DNA of 57,145 bases from Bacillota bacterium (lineage in GTDB: Bacteria > Bacillota > Clostridia > Oscillospirales > Ruminococcaceae): the NCBI GenBank assembly GCA_023457355.1, contig JAEWLW010000013.1, positions 1 through 57,145 of the forward strand, given 5' to 3'. The notes below the pieces were generated by a model. That model had not been told where the DNA came from, ran no database searches, and saw only the letters and a list, made by a program, of their open reading frames with translations. Numbering within the stretch: position 1 is the first letter of the stretch; each line of letters opens with the position of its first letter. The position numbers and the translations under genes are program-made. Shown piece by piece: positions 35,767 through 43,176 of the stretch.

Positions 35767-36105
35767 ATGCGGCTGACAGCATCACAAGTGCGCTATTTGC
35801 TGACGATAGCTGAATTATCCGAAAAAAGAGCACGCGTCAGTTCTTCCGACATTGCCAACCAGTTAAAAGTCACCCGGCCGTCGGTCAATAAAATGCTGGA
35901 AGTGCTTTCCGGCAAACACCTCCTGGAAAAAAGACGCTACGGTGCGGTGCTCCTGACCGAGCTGGGCGTTGAAATTTCAACCGACTGCCGCGCGCGCGTC
36001 GCCCGACTATCGCATAAACTGGCGGATTCCCTGGGGTTTTCTCCCGATGATGTCAGGCGGTGCTCCATTATTCTGGTCAGCGAAATGCCCGATCTGGCGC
36101 TCTAA
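35767..36105 (+). CDS. Short DtxR/MntR-like transcriptional regulator
   Basis: A 112-residue protein with a winged helix like metal-dependent DtxR regulators (YLLTIAELSEKRARVSSSDI, then VTRPSVNKMLEVLSGKHLLEK, about 8-56) and a short dimerisation helix region. In DtxR proteins the later helix reads roughly C-x-x-E-H; here the equivalent stretch is CSIILVSEMPD, so the Glu-His ligand pair seems lost while the Cys remains. The protein ends there, shorter than MntR (about 140) or DtxR (about 220). The ATG at 35767 follows GGAGGG. Its place behind feo genes suggests iron control of the operon. Confidence 0.8.
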   Translation: MRLTASQVRYLLTIAELSEKRARVSSSDIANQLKVTRPSVNKMLEVLSGKHLLEKRRYGAVLLTELGVEISTDCRARVARLSHKLADSLGFSPDDVRRCSIILVSEMPDLAL

Positions 36106-36113
36106 CCCGATTA

Positions 36114-36153
36114 AGCCAAAATATAAGTGCCGCATGGCGTTTATATTTTGGCT
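36114..36153. terminator. Terminator after the DtxR-like gene
   Basis: Perfect 13-nt arms AGCCAAAATATAA / TTATATTTTGGCT with a 14-nt loop that itself can pair (GCCGCATGGC). It marks the end of the feo cluster. Confidence 0.75.
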
Positions 36154-36375
36154 TCGCCTTATGACGGGCAGATTATTACGCTGTGCATTTAATGCTATCG
36201 TCAAACAGCCTGAGGACTAAACAGGCTTGGTGAGGGCGTTCCTGTTCCTCAAGGCGGGCTGTCACCCGGCAAAGAGGATAACACCGGCAGGCACAACTTG
36301 ACCGCATAGGCAGCGTGTTTTAATCTGCGATTGGTATAAGGGCCGGATTCAACTTTTAGAAAGCAGGAACCATTT

Positions 36376-37011
36376 GTGACAGATAACCTTCATTCATCTT
36401 CCCTTATGCTGTTCCATGAGCTGCTGGCGGCAATTGTCACCGCCATGGAGGCCAGAGACAGTTATACAGCCAGTCACTCTTCCCGCGTAGCCGATATTGC
36501 CCAATACTTATGCAAATGGTTACGGCTGCCGGATGCGCAGGCCGAGTTGATTCATATAGCGGCTCATGTGCACGATATCGGCAAAATCGGCATTCCCGAC
36601 GCCATCCTGCATAAATCCGGCAAACTGACCAACCATGAATGGGAAGTCATGCGGCGGCACCCCATGATCGGCTATAACATTTTAAGCAAGGTGAGCGGTT
36701 TTCACGATATCGCTTTGTGTGTGCGCCACCACCATGAACGTTGGGACGGTTCGGGCTACCCGGATGGCCTTTCGGGTATGGCTATTCCGTTGGGCGCACG
36801 CATTATCTCGCTGGCCGATTCGGTTGACGCCATGATGAGCGTGCGCAAATATCGTCAAAAGCTGACGGCGGCATACTGCCGCAACGAAATAGCCCGCTGT
36901 TGCGGCAGTATGTACGACCCGCAGATTGCAGCCGTTTTATTGGCGCACTGGACTGAAATCGCGCCTTTATTGGGCCAGGAGGATGAACCGCCAAAAAACA
37001 ACACCTTTTGA
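36376..37011 (+). CDS. Stand-alone HD-GYP domain phosphohydrolase
   Basis: A 211-residue protein with a complete-looking HD-GYP core: ARDSYTASHSSRVADIAQ (about 28-45), HVHDIGKIGIPDAIL (about 69-83) with the HD pair, HHHERWDGSGYPDG (about 118-131) and RIISLADSVDAMMS (about 142-155). Family members hydrolyse cyclic di-GMP or related dinucleotides. No sensor or receiver domain is attached. The start is GTG at 36376 with a weak ribosome site (AGGAA). Single gene between the feo cluster and the Fur-permease cluster. Confidence 0.88.
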   Translation: MTDNLHSSSLMLFHELLAAIVTAMEARDSYTASHSSRVADIAQYLCKWLRLPDAQAELIHIAAHVHDIGKIGIPDAILHKSGKLTNHEWEVMRRHPMIGYNILSKVSGFHDIALCVRHHHERWDGSGYPDGLSGMAIPLGARIISLADSVDAMMSVRKYRQKLTAAYCRNEIARCCGSMYDPQIAAVLLAHWTEIAPLLGQEDEPPKNNTF

Positions 37012-37047
37012 TTGACACCGAACCGCGCATATAATATAATATTTTTT

Positions 37048-37072
37048 GCAAATGCAAACGATTTGCGTTTGC
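37048..37072 (+). promoter_or_regulatory. Candidate operator of the Fur-family regulator
   Basis: GCAAATGCAAA (37048-37058) and TTTGCGTTTGC (37062-37072) form an inverted repeat with one mismatch around CGA, in an AT-rich promoter-like region upstream of the Fur gene. Size and symmetry suit a Fur-family dimer, but the sequence is not the classical iron box, so a zinc or other metal is possible. Confidence 0.55.
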
Positions 37073-37186
37073 ATCTTTTTATAAGTTTTAACAGTTTTTT
37101 GAATTTTAGCGATGACAGCGGCAACGCCCCACAGGCAGCGTTTATCGGCGTGTCACGCACATCCGGCACCAAAGCTTGGAGGGGAT

Positions 37187-37651
37187 ATTACGGAAACGAC
37201 TGATTTTAGCAAAGCGTTACGTCTGTATGGACTGAAAAGTACGAAAACCCGACTATCCATTCTCACGATACTGGATCAAAGCGATCAGCCGCTGGATGCC
37301 GAGCAGGTATTTTCCGCATTAAAAGCACAGGGTATCTCAGCCAATCTTTCCACCGTCTACCGCGCGCTGGAGGTGCTCAACCAAAAAGGGCTGATAACAG
37401 GGCTGAATTTTTCCGGAACCTCCCGGACGCTGTATGCAAATTGTCGAGCCCACCGGCATTATCTCGTATGCCTTGACTGCAAAAGGATGATTGCGGTGGC
37501 CGACTGCCCATTATCCAAATATGAGAGACAACTGGAACAACAAACCGGTTACCATATTTCAGCGCACCGGCTCGATCTTTATGGCTTCTGCCCGGATTGT
37601 CGGCAAAAGAATCTATCCCGAGGGGTAATGAATAATGCAGTTAAACCATAA
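37187..37651 (+). CDS. Fur-family metalloregulator (Fur/Zur/PerR type)
   Basis: A Fur-fold repressor: winged helix with GLKSTKTRLSILTILDQSDQ and ISANLSTVYRALEVLNQKGLI, then the metal site region RAHRHYLVCLDCKRMIAV with CLDC and a final GFCPDC, giving two CxxC pairs for structural zinc. I place the start at an ATT codon (37187) because the only good ribosome site, GGAGG (37178-37182), is just before it and the 154-residue product is normal in length. The nearest in-frame ATG is at 37112, with no ribosome site and an odd 25-residue extension; an ACG follows the ATT. The gene overlaps the downstream permease gene by 17 nt. The metal sensed is not determinable, but the permease context favours zinc or a similar metal. 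Confidence 0.85.
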   Translation: MTETTDFSKALRLYGLKSTKTRLSILTILDQSDQPLDAEQVFSALKAQGISANLSTVYRALEVLNQKGLITGLNFSGTSRTLYANCRAHRHYLVCLDCKRMIAVADCPLSKYERQLEQQTGYHISAHRLDLYGFCPDCRQKNLSRGVMNNAVKP

Positions 37652-38753
37652 TCATGCACAGGACAGTTCTCCCGTCCAGCAACCCAAAGCCAAGCCCGAT
37701 TTCTCCGTTGTCGCCGCCACCGTGCTCATCAGCATTCTGGCCATCTATCTGCTGTTTTCGTTTGCCCGGGTGGCCGACACGAAGATCATGGCGCAGTTTC
37801 AGGTTTTCAACACTATTTTTATCAGCATTTTAATGCAGGCATTCCCCTTTATGCTTATCGGCATCTTTGTCTCTTCGGGGATGGAGATTTTTGCCTCTGA
37901 CGAATTTGTCGTACGCATTTTCCCTTCCCGCTTTGGGCTGGGTTTTTTCACCGCCATGTTTTCCGGCCTTTTTTTTCCGGTGTGCGAGTGCGCCATTGTA
38001 CCGGTGACCACCCGGCTGGTGAAAAAGGGCGTGTCCCTGCCGATCGCCATCACGTTTATGCTGTCCGCGCCAATCATTAACCCCATTGTGATCGTATCCA
38101 CGCTGTATGCCTTCCCGGGCCAGCCGCAGGTGGCCCTGTTCAGGGTTATTTTTGGTCTGGTTATTGCTTTGCTGGTCGGGTTGATTTTATTTTTGCTGGA
38201 TGTGAAAAACGATACGCTGATAAGCGCGCATGAAGATTGCGGCTGCGGCTGCCACCACCATGACCACGGCCACTGCTGCGGCACCCCATCGGCCGACGCC
38301 CTCCATGACCATGGCGCACAGGAAATGCCGCACGAAGCCCACACCTTCCCTCAAAAGCTGGGGCTGATGTTTATGCATGCAGGGGAAGAATTCTTCAGCG
38401 TTGGCCGTTACCTTGTGCTGGGGGCGTTTTTTACCAGCCTCATCCAAATTGTGGTGCCCCGTACGTGGTTTGCGAGTCTGGGCGAAAAAAGCGGTCTGCC
38501 GCTATTGATTATGATGGCGGTGGCCTTCCTGTTTTCGGCCTGCTCCACATCGGACGCCTTCATTGCTAAGAGCTTCACCGGCCGGTTTTCGCTCGGCGCT
38601 ATTATGGGCTTTCTCGTATTTGGCCCGATGATGGATGTTAAAAATATTCTGATGCTGCTCGCAAGTTTTAAGAAAAAATTTGTGGCGGCACTGGTTTTGG
38701 TTATTTTCATCGCAAATTTTTTGATGCTCTACTTTTTTGCATTTCTTTTTTAG
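37635..38753 (+). CDS. Permease (ArsP_1/UPF0718, YcgR-like) with Cys/His-rich loop
   Basis: A 372-residue integral membrane protein of the UPF0718 permease family (Bacillus YcgR, ArsP-related), with about eight to nine transmembrane segments. Conserved parts include FPVCECAIVPVTTRLVKKG (about 115-133) and SACSTSDAFIA (about 297-307). Between the two halves is a cytoplasmic loop (about 196-236) very rich in Cys and His, for example CGCGCHHHDHGHCCG, which probably binds metal. Overlaps the Fur gene and is followed 11 nt later by its DUF1980 partner; metal-regulated transport is likely but the substrate is unproven. Confidence 0.85.
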   Translation: MQLNHNHAQDSSPVQQPKAKPDFSVVAATVLISILAIYLLFSFARVADTKIMAQFQVFNTIFISILMQAFPFMLIGIFVSSGMEIFASDEFVVRIFPSRFGLGFFTAMFSGLFFPVCECAIVPVTTRLVKKGVSLPIAITFMLSAPIINPIVIVSTLYAFPGQPQVALFRVIFGLVIALLVGLILFLLDVKNDTLISAHEDCGCGCHHHDHGHCCGTPSADALHDHGAQEMPHEAHTFPQKLGLMFMHAGEEFFSVGRYLVLGAFFTSLIQIVVPRTWFASLGEKSGLPLLIMMAVAFLFSACSTSDAFIAKSFTGRFSLGAIMGFLVFGPMMDVKNILMLLASFKKKFVAALVLVIFIANFLMLYFFAFLF

Positions 38754-38764
38754 AGGAGGCGCAC

Positions 38765-39595
38765 ATGGAACGCTTAAACCGCCTGAATACGACTACGGCA
38801 CTAAAAATTGTGTTGTTGCTGGGCTTTGCCGCATTCTTTTGCATGACCATTTTTACGGGCACGGTACGGCTTTATGTTCACCCCAGAATAATACCGTTCA
38901 TGCTTTTTGCCGCAGCCGCCATGCTGATTATTGCAGCACTGCTCTGCCGTGAGATATTTTCTCCGGTTCGGTCCACGCCCGGATTTTGGTCGCTCTTATT
39001 TTTTGCGCTGCCGCTGCTGATGGCGCTTGCCATCCCCCCTAAGACGCTGGATTCCTCAAGCGGCACAACGGGCTCTGTGCTGCTGATCAGCAACGCCGCC
39101 GCTGTCGGTGGCGCATCTTCGGCCCCTTCTGCCGCCTTCACACCCGCCAGCCAAGCCCCAGGCAGCACTGATACCCCGCAGCAGGCCCTTCCGAAAATAG
39201 AGACGCAAAAGCCCAGCATTGCGTTGCAGAACGGGGTGCTGGTGCTAAACAGCGGTAACTTTTATGCCGGGCTGTCCGATGTGTATGAGCATCTCGACGA
39301 TTATAAGGGCGTGCCCATTTCGCTGGTAGGTTCGGTTTTTAAGGATAATGAAAGCTTCGCAGAGAACCAGTTTGTCCCCGCGCGGCTGATGATGGTCTGC
39401 TGCGCGGCCGATATGCAGCCGGCCGGCCTTCTGTGCCAGTATGACGGTGCGTCGCGACTCACAGTCGATTCCTGGGTAAAGGTGGAGGGCGTCATCGGCG
39501 AAACCACCTTCGAGGGCGAGACAATCCCCTATATTCTGGCCCGGAGCATTACCCCGGTCGAAGCGCCGGCCCAACCCTACATCTACCCCTATTGA
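38765..39595 (+). CDS. TIGR03943/DUF1980 family protein (YcgQ-like permease partner)
   Basis: A 276-residue protein with two pairs of hydrophobic segments in the first 100 residues, a Ser/Ala/Pro-rich linker (about 105-150) and a soluble C-terminal domain with the family motif CCAADMQPAGLLCQYDG (about 205-221). It matches the YcgQ/TIGR03943 family, nearly always encoded beside an UPF0718 permease, so the two likely form a complex. GGAGG precedes the ATG. Last gene of the Fur-permease operon. Confidence 0.85.
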   Translation: MERLNRLNTTTALKIVLLLGFAAFFCMTIFTGTVRLYVHPRIIPFMLFAAAAMLIIAALLCREIFSPVRSTPGFWSLLFFALPLLMALAIPPKTLDSSSGTTGSVLLISNAAAVGGASSAPSAAFTPASQAPGSTDTPQQALPKIETQKPSIALQNGVLVLNSGNFYAGLSDVYEHLDDYKGVPISLVGSVFKDNESFAENQFVPARLMMVCCAADMQPAGLLCQYDGASRLTVDSWVKVEGVIGETTFEGETIPYILARSITPVEAPAQPYIYPY

Positions 39596-39628
39596 GGCGA
39601 TTGAGCACACCAACACCCGTGATACACT

Positions 39629-39669
39629 CCGTTTTATTTGTTGCTGCTGCGCAAATAAGGCGGGGTTTT
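39629..39669 (+). terminator. Terminator of the Fur-permease operon
   Basis: CCGTTTTATTTG pairs with CAAATAAGGCGG (G-U pairs allowed) around an 11-nt loop, followed by GGTTTT. Confidence 0.65.
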
Positions 39670-39694
39670 CCATTAAAAATACAGCCAAAAATTA

Positions 39695-39740
39695 TTGACA
39701 TATGCCCATTATTGCGATATGATAATTGTGGGCATATGCT
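39695..39740 (+). promoter_or_regulatory. Promoter and operator-like repeat before the DUF5320 gene
   Basis: TTGACA (39695-39700), 17-nt spacer, TATGAT (39718-39723). CATATGCCCA (39699-39708) overlaps the -35 and TGGGCATATG (39729-39738) lies at the start site: a perfect 10-bp inverted repeat flanking the promoter core. The same elements recur before the NifX/MinD genes at 40910. Confidence 0.75.
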
Positions 39741-39878
39741 ATAAACTAAAGCGGACTAATTGCCCCCGCGCTTGCGGCGGCAATTTAAACCGTCGTTTAA
39801 CATGCCGGTACAAGATGGCGTGCACACCATTAAACTGTACGGGTACGGCCACGATTAAAATTGAAAGGAGCATTTTCC

Positions 39879-40088
39879 ATGCCAGCAAAAGATGGAACAG
39901 GTCCTATGGGTGCCGGGTCTGCTACAGGACCTAGAGGGGGACTTTGCAGAAATAATCTTTTACCGTACTGCAGCGCAGTCCCGTGCGCCCCTGAAATGGG
40001 CGGTAGACGGGGTCACCGAAACCAACGGCGATTTTACACGCCGAATATAACAGGCCGGGGACGCCCGGATGATGTGGCCAGCAAATAA
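39879..40088 (+). CDS. DUF5320-type small protein
   Basis: A 69-residue Gly/Arg-rich protein opening MPAKDGTGPMGAGSATGPRGG, the pattern of small DUF5320-like proteins encoded beside NifX/MinD (orange-protein type) clusters in anaerobes. Three Cys residues (about 23, 31 and 36) could bind metal. AAGGAG lies 8 nt before the ATG. It has its own promoter with the shared motif. Function unknown. Confidence 0.75.
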   Translation: MPAKDGTGPMGAGSATGPRGGLCRNNLLPYCSAVPCAPEMGGRRGHRNQRRFYTPNITGRGRPDDVASK

Positions 40089-40323
40089 TAAGGCTTACGG
40101 CAATTATTAGCTTCGTCAGGCCGCTTTTAAAAGGTGCGACTGCCGCAAATCAACAAGCAACCGGGCCTTTTGGGTAAAGGCAGTGAGCCCAAACCGGCTG
40201 TTATGCGCACCGCCGGTTGACACCCGCACCTATCCCCTTTAAAATAGAATGTAAATCAGATGCTGTTGCCACAGCTTTAAATGTTATCGCTTAACCGGCA
40301 ATATGCAAAAACGGAGGGATACG
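40089..40323. other. Gap between DUF5320 and DUF134 genes
   Basis: No gene seen. The region has several short GC-rich inverted sequences and CCGGTTGACACCC near 40215, which might include a weak -35 for the DUF134 gene. I cannot tell whether DUF134 is transcribed from the upstream promoter or its own. Confidence 0.35.
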
Positions 40324-40800
40324 ATGGCCAGACCGACAAAATGGAGAAAAATTGAGCATATTCCCGCCATTGCGTTTTTTGTACCGGCTGAGGACGGGCT
40401 CGCACAGGTGGCGGAAAATACCCTCAAACTTGAAGAGCTGGAAGCCGTTCGTCTGAAGGATCTTGAAGGCCTGGAGCAGGGCGAATGCGCCGACCGCATG
40501 GGTGTTTCCCGCCCGACGTTCCAGCGTATTTTAAGTTCCGCGCGGGAAAAGATTGCCGACAGCCTTGTCAACGGTAAGACCATCCACATTGAAGGCGGCA
40601 ATTTTACTAAAAACATCTGCCCTGTCCGCTGTCTGGAGTGTGGGAAGGTCTGGTCTGAGAGCTTTGAAAATCTCGAAGCAATGAATGGCGGCAGTCTTTG
40701 TTGCCCCCACTGCGCCTCTAAAAAAATCGCCTGCGAACATTCCTGCCGGGGGCGGCTGGGGCATGGCAATTGCTGGCGACGCAACAGCCAAGATTTTTAA
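40324..40800 (+). CDS. DUF134 DNA-binding protein
   Basis: A 158-residue protein of the DUF134 family: MARPTKWRKIEHIP at the N terminus, KLEELEAVRLKDLEGLEQGE (about 37-56) and a sigma-like helix-turn-helix CADRMGVSRPTFQRILSSAR (about 57-76). The C-terminal half adds cysteine pairs (CPVRCLEC about 100-107; CCPHCASKKIAC about 127-138) that could form a zinc ribbon or sense redox or metal. The ATG at 40324 follows GGAGGG. It is the most likely regulator of the shared promoter motif in this cluster. Confidence 0.88.
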   Translation: MARPTKWRKIEHIPAIAFFVPAEDGLAQVAENTLKLEELEAVRLKDLEGLEQGECADRMGVSRPTFQRILSSAREKIADSLVNGKTIHIEGGNFTKNICPVRCLECGKVWSESFENLEAMNGGSLCCPHCASKKIACEHSCRGRLGHGNCWRRNSQDF

Positions 40801-40849
40801 CCGCCATTCCCTTTTGCCGGTTTTGAGCCCTTGAACGCACCAGCCCATT

Positions 40850-40887
40850 AAAACCCGGGCCTGCGCAACTGCGCATGCCCGGGTTTT
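40850..40887 (+). terminator. Terminator after the DUF134 gene
   Basis: AAAACCCGGGC and GCCCGGGTTTT form the outer stem; an inner TGCGCA pair extends it. T-run at the 3' side. It separates DUF134 from the next promoter. Confidence 0.85.
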
Positions 40888-40909
40888 GCGCAAAAATTTT
40901 CAATAGTTA

Positions 40910-40963
40910 TTGACATATGCTTATAACAGTATTAAAATGCAGTTGTGGGCATAAGCTCACAAC
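40910..40963 (+). promoter_or_regulatory. Promoter and operator-like repeat of the NifX/MinD operon
   Basis: TTGACA (40910-40915), 17-nt spacer, TAAAAT (40933-40938). CATATGC overlaps the -35 and TGTGGGCATAAGCT lies at the start site, inside an inverted repeat GTTGTG ... CACAAC (40942-40963). The layout matches the DUF5320 promoter at 39695. Confidence 0.75.
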
Positions 40964-41084
40964 CTGCCACTTTACCGGCATACTCAATGTTGCAGTTTAC
41001 AGTACGCTTTTTAAAAACCTTTTCAAATGCGGCCATGACGTCGGGGCGCCATTTGAACTGCTGAAACGAAACGGAGAGAATGGT

Positions 41085-41459
41085 ATGACTGTTATTTTAC
41101 CTGTGGAAAAAAGATCTCCCCATGCGCCGGTATGTCCTTCATTTGGACGTGCCCCGCTGTTCATTTGCTTCGATACCGAAAGCGGCGGCTTTCAATTTCT
41201 CGATAATGCGGCCGCCGCCAGTCAGGGCGGCGCAGGCATCAAAGCCGCGCAGCTGCTGGCCGACAACAATGTGGACGCCCTGATTGCTTTTCGCTGTGGG
41301 CAAAACGCCGCACAGGTGCTGACCACTGCAAACATCGTGATATATAAGGCCCTGCCCGGCAGCGTCAACGATAATATCAGGGCTTTTAAGCAAAGCGCAC
41401 TCGCCCTTCTGGATGAAGTCCACGCCGGATTTCATCACCACGGAGGTGGTGAGAAATGA
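41085..41459 (+). CDS. NifX/NifB-C-terminal family protein (dinitrogenase cofactor-binding fold)
   Basis: A 124-residue protein of the NifX/orange-protein family, which binds Fe-Mo or Mo-Cu clusters. It has the typical opening ILPVEKRSPHAPVCPSFGRAPLF, ASQGGAGIKAAQLLADNNVDALIA (about 46-69) and a His-rich tail HAGFHHHGGGEK. The ATG at 41085 follows GGAGA; a 56-residue longer frame would begin in the promoter. The stop overlaps the start of the first MinD gene (ATGA), so the products are made together. Confidence 0.88.
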   Translation: MTVILPVEKRSPHAPVCPSFGRAPLFICFDTESGGFQFLDNAAAASQGGAGIKAAQLLADNNVDALIAFRCGQNAAQVLTTANIVIYKALPGSVNDNIRAFKQSALALLDEVHAGFHHHGGGEK

Positions 41460-42292
41460 CGCTGGCCGTCCTGAGCGGCAAGGGCGGAACGGGCAAAACT
41501 TTTATCTCGGTCAATTTGGCCTGTGCCGCCAAAAGCGCAACCTATGTCGACTGTGACGTTGAAGCACCCAACGGGCATCTGTTTTTAAAACCGCAGAACC
41601 TGCAAACACAATCCGTTACCGTTCAGGTTCCGCAGGTGGATGCCGCTAAATGCACCGGTTGCCGCAAATGCGTCGACTTTTGCCGTTATAATGCGCTGGC
41701 GCTGCTCAAGGGCAGGTTGATGGTTTTTCATGAGATCTGCCATTCCTGCAAGGGCTGTGTGCTGCTGTGTCCACAACAGGCGTTAACCGCCATACCACGC
41801 CTTATTGGCGCTGTGGAAGCGGGCTTATCAGGCCGCGTAGTTACCCTCACTGGACGGCTCAACATCGGCGAGGTCTCGGGCGTTCCCATCATTAAACAGC
41901 TGATGACCCGCCTTTCGGGCAGCGGGCTGACGGTGATGGACTGTCCCCCGGGAAGCGCATGTCCGGTGATGGAAAGTATCCGTCACGCAGATTTTTGCCT
42001 GCTTGTCGCCGAGCCAACGTTGTTTGGCGCCCATAATCTCGCGATGGTCCACGACCTGGTAATACTGCTTAAAAAGCCGTTTGGCGTGGTGCTTAACAAG
42101 TGCCATTCCGGCGAAAACCCTTCCGCACAATTTTGCAGGGAAAAAGGCCTTCGTATTCTCGCCGAGATTCCTTACGACCCGGCGCTTGGTCAGCTGAACG
42201 CTGCCGGTCTTGTGGCGGCGCGTGAAAGCGCGACGTATGCCGCTTTGTTTGGCAATTTGTTGCGCCGGGTTGAAGAGGAGGTACCGCTGTGA
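41456..42292 (+). CDS. MinD/Mrp-type ATPase with inserted 2[4Fe-4S] ferredoxin domain, first copy
   Basis: A 278-residue P-loop ATPase. LSGKGGTGKTFISVNLA (residues 4-20) is the deviant Walker A. After about 60 residues a ferredoxin domain is inserted: CTGCRKCVDFC and CHSCKGCVLLC, eight cysteines for two [4Fe-4S] clusters. ATPase motifs resume with MDCPPGSACPV (about 161) and VAEPTLFGAHNL (about 181-192). Proteins of this type accompany orange-protein or NifX genes in anaerobes and may load or insert metal clusters. ATGA overlap with the upstream NifX gene and GTGA overlap with the next ATPase show tight coupling. Confidence 0.9.
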   Translation: MTLAVLSGKGGTGKTFISVNLACAAKSATYVDCDVEAPNGHLFLKPQNLQTQSVTVQVPQVDAAKCTGCRKCVDFCRYNALALLKGRLMVFHEICHSCKGCVLLCPQQALTAIPRLIGAVEAGLSGRVVTLTGRLNIGEVSGVPIIKQLMTRLSGSGLTVMDCPPGSACPVMESIRHADFCLLVAEPTLFGAHNLAMVHDLVILLKKPFGVVLNKCHSGENPSAQFCREKGLRILAEIPYDPALGQLNAAGLVAARESATYAALFGNLLRRVEEEVPL

Positions 42293-43137
42293 GGCAGCTT
42301 TTAATTTTAAGTGGTAAAGGCGGCACCGGAAAGACCACTGTCGCAGGCGCTTTTGTGGCGCTGAACAGCACTAAAGCCGTTGCGGATTGCGATGTCGACG
42401 CGCCCAACCTGCACTTGGTGGTGGCCAATCTGCCTCCCCCTCAAAAAACAGATCATCCCGGATTTGAGAAGGCTGTTATTAACAGGAACCTTTGCACCTG
42501 CTGCGGCCTTTGCCAACTAAACTGCGCCTTTGGCGCCATAAAAAATTTTGCTGTTCGTTCGTTTGAATGCGAGGGATGCGGCCTCTGTGCCGAAATCTGC
42601 CCGGCGCATGCCATTACCATGCAACCGCATATTTCAGGCAACCTGTTGCTCTGTCAGGACGACGACCGCGTTTTCTCCACTGCCACCCTCAAAATGGGCA
42701 GCGGGGCTTCCGGCAAGCTGGTAACCGCCGTCAAACGTCAGTTGACCGACCATGCCGAAAGCGACATCGCCGTTATTGACGGCTCACCGGGCATTGGCTG
42801 CCCCGTCATCGCATCGGTCAGCGGCGCAGATTATGTGCTCATTGTGGCCGAGCCAACCGTTGCCGGCCTGCACGATATGAAGCGCATTTTGGAAACTGTG
42901 CGACACTTTGGCGTCCCCTGCGCCGTCTGCATCAACAAGCATGATGTCAGCCCGGCCATAACGGCAGAAATTGAAAGCTGTTGCGCCAGCCTTTCGGTGC
43001 CGTTAATCGGAAAAATCCCTTATGATCCCATGGTGATTGAGGCAGTCAACCACTGCCAAAATATCGCGCAGTTCCCAAATAGCCCGGCGGGTCAGGCTAT
43101 TGCCGCAATTTGGAACACACTTTGCAGCTGCTTTTAA
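42289..43137 (+). CDS. MinD/Mrp-type ATPase with inserted 2[4Fe-4S] ferredoxin domain, second copy
   Basis: A 282-residue paralogue of the preceding gene: ILSGKGGTGKTTVAGAFVAL (residues 5-24), ferredoxin insertion with CTCCGLCQLNC and CEGCGLCAEIC (about 64-103), DGSPGIGCPVIASV (about 164-177) and VAEPTVAGLHDMKRIL (about 185-200). It starts with GTG at 42289, overlapping the previous stop as GTGA. The two copies are divergent, so a heterodimer is more likely than redundancy. In the Desulfovibrio orange-protein complex two such ATPases work together. Confidence 0.9.
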   Translation: MRQLLILSGKGGTGKTTVAGAFVALNSTKAVADCDVDAPNLHLVVANLPPPQKTDHPGFEKAVINRNLCTCCGLCQLNCAFGAIKNFAVRSFECEGCGLCAEICPAHAITMQPHISGNLLLCQDDDRVFSTATLKMGSGASGKLVTAVKRQLTDHAESDIAVIDGSPGIGCPVIASVSGADYVLIVAEPTVAGLHDMKRILETVRHFGVPCAVCINKHDVSPAITAEIESCCASLSVPLIGKIPYDPMVIEAVNHCQNIAQFPNSPAGQAIAAIWNTLCSCF

Positions 43138-43176
43138 ACCAGCCAGCCATATTAAATTTTTAAAGGAGCGATCAAC

